DNA of 36,654 nucleotides from a virus, in IMG/VR virus record IMGVR_UViG_3300048837_002321, positions 1-36,654 of that record, one strand, 5' to 3'. The notes beneath the pieces were generated by a model that saw nothing but the letters and a program-made list of their open reading frames with translations, did no database searches and was not told where the DNA came from. The translations under genes and the position numbers were made by a program. Shown one piece after another: positions 7,832-15,011 of the stretch. Position 1 is the first letter of the stretch. Each line of letters begins with the position of its first letter.

Positions 7832-8605
7832 GTGATCCTCGACCTCAACCACCAATCCGGCCTGGTCTATGGACGCGCCGCGCACGGCGTGGCCGACACG
7901 ACGGCGCGCATCAACGCGCATGTCGATGCCGCGCTGGTGGCCCGCAACCAGCAGCAGCGCCCACGCGACTATCTCGGCGGCAGCCGCATTGGCGAGGCTT
8001 GTGCCCGCAAGCTGGTTTACGAGGTGGTCCATACGCCGAAGGATGCGGGCCGCGATTTCGACGGCGGCATCCTGCGCATCTTCGATGCGGGGCACCAGTT
8101 CGAGACGCTGTCCATCCGCTGGCTCCGCCAGGCGGGCTTTGATCTGCGCGATCGTGGCGCCGATGGCGAGCAATTCGGCTTTGCCGCCGCGGGCGGAAAG
8201 CTGCGTGGCCATGCGGATGGCGTCATCGTGGCCGGCCCCGATGTCGGCATCCGCTGGCCTTCCCTGTGGGAGCACAAGGCACTCGGTCAGAAGTCATGGA
8301 CCGACTTGGTCAAACACGGCCTGCGCCAGTCCAAGCCGATCTACTTCGCCCAGGTGCAGCTCTACATGGCCTACCTCGAGCTCGAGGTAGCGCTGCTCAC
8401 CGCACTGAATCGCGACACGCTGGCGCTGCACCACGAGGCGGTGCCCTTCGACGCGGCCGAAGCGCAGCGCCTGTCGGATCGCGCCGTCGACATCCTCCGC
8501 GCTGCTGACGCGGGCGAACTCCCGCCGCGCATCGCGCAGGCCCGCGATTTCTACCTCTGCCGCTTCTGTCCCTATGCCGCGCGTTGCTGGGAGGCGCCCG
8601 CATGA
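7832..8605 (+). CDS. PD-(D/E)XK nuclease, Cas4/RecB-like with iron-sulfur cysteines
   Basis: 257-aa protein with the features of the Cas4/RecB exonuclease group: GHADG at 126-130 (catalytic Asp), E147-x-K149 in LWEHKAL, and QLYMAYL as the following helix motif. Four cysteines are placed as in the 4Fe-4S cluster of this group: C57 near the N-terminus and C243, C246 and C252 at the C-terminus. It would resect DNA ends for phage recombination together with the neighbouring ATPase and helicase. The start is the GTG at 7832, preceded by gggggt; an upstream extension overlaps the previous gene. The stop overlaps the helicase start (ATGA). Confidence 0.85.
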   Translation: MILDLNHQSGLVYGRAAHGVADTTARINAHVDAALVARNQQQRPRDYLGGSRIGEACARKLVYEVVHTPKDAGRDFDGGILRIFDAGHQFETLSIRWLRQAGFDLRDRGADGEQFGFAAAGGKLRGHADGVIVAGPDVGIRWPSLWEHKALGQKSWTDLVKHGLRQSKPIYFAQVQLYMAYLELEVALLTALNRDTLALHHEAVPFDAAEAQRLSDRAVDILRAADAGELPPRIAQARDFYLCRFCPYAARCWEAPA

Positions 8606-9894
8606 GCTTCACCCCATCCCCGCAGCAGGCGGACGCCATCCGCGCCATCGTCGATTGGTTCCAGAACCGCACCCACCAGCAGCAGGTGTTTCGTCTCTTC
8701 GGCTATGCCGGCAGCGGCAAAAGCACCGTCATCACCTACGCCATCCAGGCGATCGGCATCGACGTGGCAGCCAGCGGCGATCAGGAGGATGCGGCGCGCC
8801 GCCGTACTCTCTTCGCGGCCTTCACCGGCAAGGCGGCGCTGGTGATGACCCGCAAGGGAACGCCCGCCTCCACCATCCACTCCCTGATCTATCGCGTCTC
8901 CGAGGCGACGCCGGAGGAAATCGACCGCGTGGAGCGAGACCTCCTCGATCTCCAGCGTGGCCTGGGACGCATGGGACCCGCCGAGCGCGCATTCGCCGAG
9001 ATGCAGATCAGCAAGCTGCAGCTGCGCCTCGCTGACATCCACAAGCCCACCTTCCTGCTGAACGAGCAATCGCTCGTGCGCGATGCCGACCTCATCGTGC
9101 TCGACGAGGTGTCGATGGTCGGGCCCGAGATGGCTGCCGACCTGCTCGCCTTCGGCAAGCCCATCCTGGTGCTGGGCGATCCCGGGCAGCTGCCCCCCAT
9201 CAAGGGCACCGGCGCCTTCACGGAGGCAAAGCCGGATATCATGCTCACCGAGATCCACCGGCAGGCCGGCGAGAGCGCCATCATTCGCCTCGCCACCATG
9301 GCGCGGCAGGGCATCGACATTCCGTCCGGCGAGCATGATGCGCATGTCTGGAAGCTGCCGCGCAATGCGGTGCGACCCGAGCAGATGCTGCGCGGCGGTC
9401 AGGTCATCTGCGGGAGGAATGACACCCGCCGATGGCTCAACAGCCAGATCAAACAGGCGGCAGGCTTCCCCGCGCCCTATCCCGCGGGCCAGGCCGAGAA
9501 GCTCATCTGCCTCAAGAACCGCCACGACCTCGGCCTGGTCAATGGGATGTTCCTGGCGCTGGCGGAGATCCGGCACGAGAGCGACCTGGCCTTCTCGGCC
9601 ACCATCACCACCGAGGATGGCGTCGCTATTTCCGGCCGCCACCGCTTCTACAAGGGCCATTACGACGATCACGTCCGTTACGACCGGGAGCGTCTGACCC
9701 GCGACTACCGCGAGATGCGCGGGCTGATCGAGAGCAGCTGGGGCTACGCCATCACCTGCCACAAGGCCCAGGGCAGCCAGTGGGAAAACGTCGTCGTCTA
9801 TGATGACGGGCTGAGCCGCACAGCGGAGGACCGCAACCGCTGGCTCTACACCGCCATCACGCGCGCGGAACGCGGGCTGGTGATCCTTGATTGA
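8602..9894 (+). CDS. RecD-like superfamily 1 DNA helicase
   Basis: 430-aa helicase. Walker A is GYAGSGKS (34-41), the DEVSM motif that follows LIVLDEVSMV marks RecD/TraA-type SF1B helicases, GDPGQLPPI is motif III, and the C-terminal UvrD_C_2-like part contains AITCHKAQGSQW and TAITRAERG. It unwinds DNA using ATP during phage replication or recombination. At 430 aa it is shorter than RecD2 and matches compact phage helicases. The start is the ATG in an ATGA overlap with the nuclease stop. The 3' end overlaps the primase start by 8 bases. Confidence 0.92.
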   Translation: MSFTPSPQQADAIRAIVDWFQNRTHQQQVFRLFGYAGSGKSTVITYAIQAIGIDVAASGDQEDAARRRTLFAAFTGKAALVMTRKGTPASTIHSLIYRVSEATPEEIDRVERDLLDLQRGLGRMGPAERAFAEMQISKLQLRLADIHKPTFLLNEQSLVRDADLIVLDEVSMVGPEMAADLLAFGKPILVLGDPGQLPPIKGTGAFTEAKPDIMLTEIHRQAGESAIIRLATMARQGIDIPSGEHDAHVWKLPRNAVRPEQMLRGGQVICGRNDTRRWLNSQIKQAAGFPAPYPAGQAEKLICLKNRHDLGLVNGMFLALAEIRHESDLAFSATITTEDGVAISGRHRFYKGHYDDHVRYDRERLTRDYREMRGLIESSWGYAITCHKAQGSQWENVVVYDDGLSRTAEDRNRWLYTAITRAERGLVILD

Positions 9895-12832
9895 TCTGAA
9901 CGACGCGGCGCCGTCCGCACCCGCCCTCCGCTATGACCTCGACGCCATCGCGGCCAGGCTGCGCGACACGGCCCATGCTTGGGTGCCTGGGCTGTTCCCC
10001 AATGGGCGGCGCCAGGGCGATGAATGGCGGCTCGCCAATATTCAGGGCGCGCCGCCACGCCAGTCCGGATCCTGCGTGATCATGCTGGCCGGCGAGCATG
10101 CTGGCGACTGGCACGACTTCGATGGCGCCCAGGGCGGTGGGCCATTCAGCACGCTGGAGCATGGCACCGGCCTCTCGGGGCGGCTGCTGTTCGCCGAGGC
10201 TGCGGCGCGTGTCGGTTGGACGGGCGAGGCACCCGCGCGGCAGGAGCCACCGCCGGCGCGCAAGCCCGAGCGCGACATGACGCACGAAATTGGCTTCGTG
10301 CGGGAGCACGCGGTGGCGATCGCCGGCACGCCCGCGGAGACCTATCTGCGCGGCCGCGGCCTGGCCGTGCCGGTGGGCGCCGACCTGCTGTTTCACCCCG
10401 ACCTGACGAACTTCGAGACCAAGGCCGGCTATCTGGCGATGATCGGGCTGGTCCGCGATGCCGCCGGCGAAGTCGTCGCGCTCCATCGCACCTACCTGCG
10501 GCAGGATGGCGAGGCGGTCCGGAAGGCGGACGTCCCCAAGCCGCGCATGATGATGGGCAAGGTCGGTGGTGGCGCGGTGCGGCTGGCGCCGATCGGCACC
10601 CACGGCGTGCTCGGGCTCTGCGAGGGCATCGAGACTGGCCTCGCCGTCATGGCAGCCTGCCCAGGGCTACCGGTCTGGGCCACGCTCTCCACCTCCGGCC
10701 TCGAGCAGGTGCAGCTGCCGCCCGAGGCCCAGCGCATCATCATCCTCGCCGACCATGACGCCTCCGGCGCCGGCATGCGCGCCGCGGACGCGGTGGCGGG
10801 CCGCCTTCGCCGCAACGGCATCGTGGTCGCCATCGCCAGGCCGCCGCAGCAGGGCGACGACTTCAACGACATGCTGGGCCGCGATGGCCCCGAGGCCATT
10901 GCCGCCCTGGTAGACGCCGCCCTGCGCGCAGCAGCCACGCCGCCGCCGCCAGCGGAGGACGAGACCGGCCGCCACCTGCCGCTGGGCTTCCAGGAGCCGG
11001 CCGCGCCATTGCCGGTGCTGCGCGCCGATGAAGGCAATCTTCGCCGCGCCACCGACCGCGCCTGGAGCGCCATCCTCGCTTCCAACCGCACGCCCTGGCT
11101 GTTCCGGCTCGGCGGGCTGCCCAGCTGGGTCACGCCCGACGATGAGGGGCGGCCCGTCGCCGCCACGGTCTCGGAGGAGCGGCTCCGCCACATGCTGGCC
11201 AAGCTGGCGGATTGGCGGAAGGTCAACGCCAAGGGCGACGCCATCCCCGCACCGCCGCCCACCGGCGTAGTGCAGTCGCTGCTCGCCACCCCGGATCCCG
11301 ACCTGCCCATCCTCGCCGGCATCGTCACCACGCCGGTGTTCGGGCGGGGTGGCGTGTTGCTCACCGAACCCGGCTACCACCCCGACGCCCGGCTGCTCTA
11401 CCGCCCGACCGTGGGCTTTCGCCTGCCAGCCGTTCCCGACCGTCCTTCGTCTCAGGACATCACCGCGGCGCGCTCCCTGCTGCTGGATGACCTGCTGGGC
11501 GACTTCCCCTTTACCAGCACCGCCGAGCGCGCCCACGCCCTGTCCCTGCTGCTGCTCAGCTTCCTCCGCGCCATGATCGACGGCCCGACGCCGCTGCATC
11601 TGATCGAGAAGCCCACCCCTGGCACCGGCGCCACGCTGATGGTGGACGTGATCGCCACCGTGCTCACTGGTGTCGGCGCCTCCGTCATGACCGAGGGGCG
11701 CGACGACGAGGAATGGCGCAAGCGCATCACCGCCAAGCTGCGGCAGATCCCCTCGCTGATCCTGATCGACAATCTGCGCGAGCAGCTCGACAGCTCGGCT
11801 CTCGCCGCGGCCCTGACCGCCCCTTTCTGGGAGGACCGCATCCTCGGGCAATCCGAGATGACGCGGCTGCCGATCCGCTGCGCCTGGGTCGCCACCGGCA
11901 ACAACCCCACCTTCTCGAACGAGATGGCGCGGCGCCTGGTCCGCATCCGGCTCGACGCGCACACCGACCAGCCCTGGCGCCGAGACAGCTTTCGCCATCC
12001 CGACCTCATGGTGTGGGTGCGCGCCAATCGCGGCAGGCTGGTCGCCGCCTGCCTTACCCTGTGCCAGGCATGGATAGTGGCAGGTCGGTTCCGCGGTAGC
12101 CGCAGCATCGGCAGCTACGAGGCCTGGGCGCAGACGCTGGGCGGGGTGCTGGAGGTGGCCGGCATCGAGGGCTTCCTCGGCAACCTCGACGAGATGATGG
12201 CGGCCTCCGACAGCGAGGGCGGTGCCTGGCGGGCTTTCGTGCAGACCTGGTGGGATCGCTTCGGCACGGCGGAGGTCAGCGCCAGTGACCTCTTTGGGCA
12301 CGCCAAGATGGCCGACCCGCCTTTGCCCATCAGCGCGAAGGATGAAAACGGACAGCGCGTTCGCCTCGGTCGGGCCCTCAGCAAGATGCGCGATCGCGTG
12401 TTTCGGGTCAGCGACAGGCGCGTGCGACTCCAGTCTGGCGGCGCGTCACACAACGCCCAGCGGTGGCGCCTGACGACGTCTCAGGAAAGCAACACCGGAA
12501 AATCCTCCCCTTCCTCCCCGGTGGGACCGCAGGCGGGGAGGATTGGGGAGGGTCAGGGAGGATTCTCTGACAATCCTAACCTAGCAACGATCCAGGTCTT
12601 TCCTGGTCTGGGGGAGGATGGGGAGGAAGGGGAGGATTTTTCCTCCCCCTACACATGCGCGCACGCGCACACACACATGAACCGAGGGTCGGGAATTTCC
12701 TCCCCTTCCTCCCCATCCTCCCCGAACCCTGATTCTACCTTGGTTTTTCGAGGGGAGGATTGCGGGGAGGATGCGGCGCAACCCTCCCCATCCTCCCGTG
12801 GTCCCCCAGCCTGGCTGGATGGCGTGCCGTGA
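9887..12832 (+). CDS. Toprim-containing primase fused to an ATPase/helicase-like domain
   Basis: 981-aa replication protein. The N-terminal part (about 1-110) is a primase-associated region with WHDFDGAQGGGP. A Toprim domain follows with E246 in EGIETGLAV and D289/D291 in LADHDASG. Residues about 480-830 form a helicase-like ATPase: the P-loop position reads TPGTGAT (about 577-583), with Ala where the Walker lysine is expected, followed by LILIDNLRE (Walker B-like) and VATGNNP (sensor). The last ~110 residues are low complexity and encoded by a 9-bp repeat array. The start is TTG at 9887, overlapping the helicase stop by 8 bases; no better start lies nearby, so the N-terminus is less sure. 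It primes and drives phage DNA synthesis. Confidence 0.85.
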   Translation: MIDLNDAAPSAPALRYDLDAIAARLRDTAHAWVPGLFPNGRRQGDEWRLANIQGAPPRQSGSCVIMLAGEHAGDWHDFDGAQGGGPFSTLEHGTGLSGRLLFAEAAARVGWTGEAPARQEPPPARKPERDMTHEIGFVREHAVAIAGTPAETYLRGRGLAVPVGADLLFHPDLTNFETKAGYLAMIGLVRDAAGEVVALHRTYLRQDGEAVRKADVPKPRMMMGKVGGGAVRLAPIGTHGVLGLCEGIETGLAVMAACPGLPVWATLSTSGLEQVQLPPEAQRIIILADHDASGAGMRAADAVAGRLRRNGIVVAIARPPQQGDDFNDMLGRDGPEAIAALVDAALRAAATPPPPAEDETGRHLPLGFQEPAAPLPVLRADEGNLRRATDRAWSAILASNRTPWLFRLGGLPSWVTPDDEGRPVAATVSEERLRHMLAKLADWRKVNAKGDAIPAPPPTGVVQSLLATPDPDLPILAGIVTTPVFGRGGVLLTEPGYHPDARLLYRPTVGFRLPAVPDRPSSQDITAARSLLLDDLLGDFPFTSTAERAHALSLLLLSFLRAMIDGPTPLHLIEKPTPGTGATLMVDVIATVLTGVGASVMTEGRDDEEWRKRITAKLRQIPSLILIDNLREQLDSSALAAALTAPFWEDRILGQSEMTRLPIRCAWVATGNNPTFSNEMARRLVRIRLDAHTDQPWRRDSFRHPDLMVWVRANRGRLVAACLTLCQAWIVAGRFRGSRSIGSYEAWAQTLGGVLEVAGIEGFLGNLDEMMAASDSEGGAWRAFVQTWWDRFGTAEVSASDLFGHAKMADPPLPISAKDENGQRVRLGRALSKMRDRVFRVSDRRVRLQSGGASHNAQRWRLTTSQESNTGKSSPSSPVGPQAGRIGEGQGGFSDNPNLATIQVFPGLGEDGEEGEDFSSPYTCAHAHTHMNRGSGISSPSSPSSPNPDSTLVFRGEDCGEDAAQPSPSSRGPPAWLDGVP
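12503..12797. repeat. 9-bp GGGGAGGA/TCCTCCCC repeat array in both orientations
   Basis: Sixteen copies (some imperfect) of GGGGAGGA lie within 295 bases at the 3' end of the primase gene, eight on each strand. Forward copies start at 12535, 12545, 12555, 12611, 12620, 12629, 12752 and 12764. Reverse copies start at 12503, 12512, 12641, 12698, 12707, 12716, 12782 and 12791. Clusters are spaced exactly 9 bases apart in five places. Neighbouring opposite copies at 12629-12636 and 12641-12648 form a perfect 8-bp stem with a TTTT loop. The reading frame stays open, giving Ser-Ser-Pro and Gly-Glu-Asp runs. Confidence 0.85.
12650..12679. repeat. 30-bp alternating purine-pyrimidine tract
   Basis: Every base alternates purine and pyrimidine, mostly CA/CG steps, in the middle of the GGGGAGGA repeat array. 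Such tracts are known to favour left-handed Z-DNA and easy unwinding. It is translated as alternating His and Ala residues. Function is not known. Confidence 0.6.
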
Positions 12833-12959
12833 TGCGCCGTCCGCACAGCACCGGCCCGCCCAGGCCCCGATCGACTGAAAGCCGGGCAGCGACGGCGAGC
12901 TCCGCCAAGAACCGCGCCGTCGCCGCCCTCACTAGGACGATCCCCTTCCGGAGACCACC

Positions 12960-13508
12960 ATGGCACCCGCGACTCTCACCATGCCCGCCGCGCACGCAAG
13001 CGGCCCACCCATCGCCCTCCCATCCGCCATCGCCTTGGCGCACCACACCGTCCTCGCCCTCGATCTCGGCTCCACCACCGGATGGGCCCTGCGGTCGCGT
13101 GACGGCGGCATCACCTCCGGCACCATGACGTTCAGGCCAACACGCTTCGAAGGCGGCGGGATGCGCTTTCTGCGCTTCCGCGGATGGCTGGGCGAAGTCG
13201 CCGCTCTGTCCGGCGGTGTGGCGCGGATCGTTTTCGAGGAAGTCCGCGCGCATGCGGGGACCGACGCGGCGCACGTCTACGGCGGCTTCTTGGGTACGTT
13301 GACCGCCTGGTGCGAGGAATATGAGATCCCCTACGAAGGCGTCCCAGTCGGCACCATCAAGCGCTACGCCACCGGCCGCGGCAATGCCGACAAGGCGAAG
13401 ATGGTCGCCGCCATCCAGGCTCGCGGCTTCGCGCCGGCCGACGACAACGAGGCGGATGCCATCGCCTTGCTGCTTTGGGCGACCGACCCCACCGGAGCTC
13501 GCGCATGA
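12960..13508 (+). CDS. RuvC-like Holliday junction resolvase
   Basis: 182-aa protein with an RNase H-like fold typical of RuvC. The first catalytic Asp is D35 in LALDLGSTTGWAL, an acidic pair lies in IVFEEVRAH, and the C-terminal DDNEADAIALLLW provides the last acidic residues. The helix with GTIKRYATGRGNADKAKM is characteristic of RuvC, where it leads into the final catalytic helix. It would resolve branched phage DNA before packaging. The first 28 residues are a non-conserved extension, so a later start is possible, but the ATG at 12960 has ggag upstream. A gap of 127 bases separates it from the primase. It is coupled by ATGA to the next gene. Confidence 0.85.
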   Translation: MAPATLTMPAAHASGPPIALPSAIALAHHTVLALDLGSTTGWALRSRDGGITSGTMTFRPTRFEGGGMRFLRFRGWLGEVAALSGGVARIVFEEVRAHAGTDAAHVYGGFLGTLTAWCEEYEIPYEGVPVGTIKRYATGRGNADKAKMVAAIQARGFAPADDNEADAIALLLWATDPTGARA

Positions 13509-13735
13509 GCATGCACGGCGCACCGCAGCCGCCCCGCTCCTGTCTCGACCGGGGCACGCGCAGCACGACCACCGATGCCGAGGTCAACGCCATGCGCGCC
13601 GCCGCCTGGCATCGGCACGGCGTCGCCGCCCTGCCTGTCGCCGACATCACGGACGACTGGCTCCGTCAGGCCATCACCAACGAAGCCAATCGGCGCTGGG
13701 GGCGTCGCAACGGGGAGAACCACCATGGCCGGTAA
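13505..13735 (+). CDS. Small hypothetical phage protein
   Basis: 76-aa protein. Residues 25-70 are conserved-looking: AMRAAAWHRHGVAALPV, then TDDWLRQAITNEANRRWGRR. Proteins with this WHRHG...WLRQ...NEA pattern are common small unknowns of alphaproteobacterial prophages. The ATG overlaps the resolvase stop (ATGA), which fixes the start. Its 3' end overlaps the next gene by 11 bases in another frame, so the two are probably translated together. Function is unknown. Confidence 0.75.
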   Translation: MSMHGAPQPPRSCLDRGTRSTTTDAEVNAMRAAAWHRHGVAALPVADITDDWLRQAITNEANRRWGRRNGENHHGR

Positions 13736-14279
13736 GCGCAAGACCAAGGCTTCGAAGCCGAAGCACGACGATCTGGCGAAGCCGTCGAAGTGGCGGCTAC
13801 AGCATGGTGGCTTCTCGGAGCCAATCCGCGAGGCGGATCCCGAGACCGGCAGCCCAGTCCAGCATCGCCGCGCCGTGGACACGCTCGGGCTGATGCTGGC
13901 CAACGGCACCATCACGCCGCAGATGCACGAGGCGGGCTGCATCTTTCGCACGCTGTTCCGCAGCGCCGCGCTGGACAGCATCGCCACCACGCAGTTCGTG
14001 CGGCTCGGCGCCGCGACCGCCGACACCATGTCGGTCCGCCAGGTCGATGCACGACGACGCGTGGCGCGGGCTCTCGACGCGCTGGGTGGGCACGACAGCC
14101 CCGCCGGCTCCTGCGTCTGGTTCGTCGTGGGCCTCGAGATGTCGGTTCGTGAATGGGCCGCACGTCAGGGCTGGAGCGGCAGGCCAGTGCCGCAGCCAAT
14201 CGCAGGCGGGATGCTGGTCGCGGGGCTTGGCATCCTGGCGATGCACTTCGGGCTGATGCCGCGGGCGAAGGCAGCGTAA
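13725..14279 (+). CDS. DUF6456-like hypothetical phage protein, last gene of the early operon
   Basis: 184-aa protein. A Lys-rich N-terminus (KRKTKASKPK) precedes a helical body with RAVDTLGLMLANGTITPQMHEAG, RRVARALDALGG, FVVGLEMSVREWAARQGW and a closing hydrophobic helix. The body resembles DUF6456, an alphaproteobacterial domain often near late-gene regulators; this assignment is from pattern memory and is moderate. The start ATG at 13725 follows ggggag and lies inside the previous gene. A strong hairpin starts 3 bases after its stop codon, so it closes the operon. It may be a regulator linking early and late expression, which is inference. Confidence 0.72.
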   Translation: MAGKRKTKASKPKHDDLAKPSKWRLQHGGFSEPIREADPETGSPVQHRRAVDTLGLMLANGTITPQMHEAGCIFRTLFRSAALDSIATTQFVRLGAATADTMSVRQVDARRRVARALDALGGHDSPAGSCVWFVVGLEMSVREWAARQGWSGRPVPQPIAGGMLVAGLGILAMHFGLMPRAKAA

Positions 14280-14630
14280 TGCAGCGTGGCCGGGGCGGTC
14301 TGCATCGTCCCGGTCACGCTGTTACAATTCACCCCATGGCGGCGCGCAAATCGAGTTTGGTATGGTGATGACACGTCGAGAAGGTGCGTCGAGCACCGCG
14401 GCTCCCGAGCCACTCGCCAGCTGATCAGCCACTGTGGCTCTCGAGCCGCAGGGTCCTTCCTGGCCCCGCTGTATGCGGGGGGCGGAAGCGCGCGACGTCG
14501 CTAGCGCCAGGCGAAAAATGTGGTTTGCAGTTTGCAGTCTTCTTGCGCTGCTTCAAACTCTTAGCCGCAAACTATGCCCGCGCCCCGGCGCAAACCGAAA
14601 GCGCACCATGTCGCCCCTTACGCCCTCGCC
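14280..14630. other. Gene-poor stretch between early operon and membrane protein
   Basis: 351 bases with no convincing gene. It holds the terminator-like hairpin at 14282-14321 and, near its right end, four copies of a GTTTGC motif: direct copies at 14523-14528 and 14530-14535 and inverted copies (GCAAAC) at 14567-14572 and 14590-14595. That part is AT-richer than its surroundings and may be the promoter/operator region for the genes that follow. Confidence 0.55.
14282..14321 (+). terminator. 14-bp-stem hairpin after the early operon
   Basis: Arms 14282-14295 and 14308-14321 pair over 14 positions (12 Watson-Crick, 2 G-U) around a 12-base loop, starting 3 bases after the TAA of the preceding gene. 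The sequence after the stem (ttacaattc) is AT-rich but has no true T-run, so it is terminator-like rather than a textbook intrinsic terminator. Confidence 0.65.
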
Positions 14631-14930
14631 ATGAGACGGCTCAACGCCCTCTGGCTTGGTCATCTGCCGCTCGAGGTTGCCTTCTGGAATTGGGCGGTGA
14701 TCGGTGGCCTGGCCGTTAACATCTCAACAAGCCTGGGATTCCTGGTCCTGATCATGCAAGGCCAACCGATTGCGGCGCTGGTTGTCGGTTACGTGCTGTC
14801 GGTGCCCTACAACATCGTCGCCGCGGTTGGCGTCTGGCGTTCCGCCGGTCGGTTTTCCGGTCCGCGTCATTGGGCCGATCTCGCGCGCCTTGTGACGACG
14901 TTTGGCATGGTGATTCTCAGCGTCACCTGA
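14631..14930 (+). CDS. Small integral membrane protein
   Basis: 99-aa protein with two clear hydrophobic segments (about 18-40 and 45-66) and a third weaker one at the C-terminus (about 86-98), separated by a short basic loop (WRSAGRFSGPRHW). It begins MRRLNALWLGHLPLEVAFW. I recall similar short two- to three-helix proteins in alphaproteobacterial genomes, generally of unknown function. The inner-membrane location is predicted from the sequence. The start is uncertain: no good ribosome-binding site precedes 14631, and the frame opens from an ATG at 14574. It lies between the early operon and the methylase pair and could be cargo. Confidence 0.62.
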   Translation: MRRLNALWLGHLPLEVAFWNWAVIGGLAVNISTSLGFLVLIMQGQPIAALVVGYVLSVPYNIVAAVGVWRSAGRFSGPRHWADLARLVTTFGMVILSVT

Positions 14931-15011
14931 TTCCGGGTGGCAGGACCATCATTTCCCCGCCTCACGGCATTCGTGCCGCATGCTGCGCCCCCTAGATATC
15001 GGATGGTGCTG

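Noticed and set aside
12503-12797. CRISPR array as an explanation of the repeats.
   Set aside because: Repeats are 8-9 bases, occur in both orientations and have no regular spacers; the reading frame remains open.
12832-13128. 98-aa open frame starting in a TGATG junction after the primase stop and running into the resolvase gene.
   Set aside because: It overlaps most of the resolvase N-terminus in another frame and its product is a Pro/Ser/Arg-rich sequence typical of shadow frames in high-GC DNA. The TGATG junction alone is not enough to call it.
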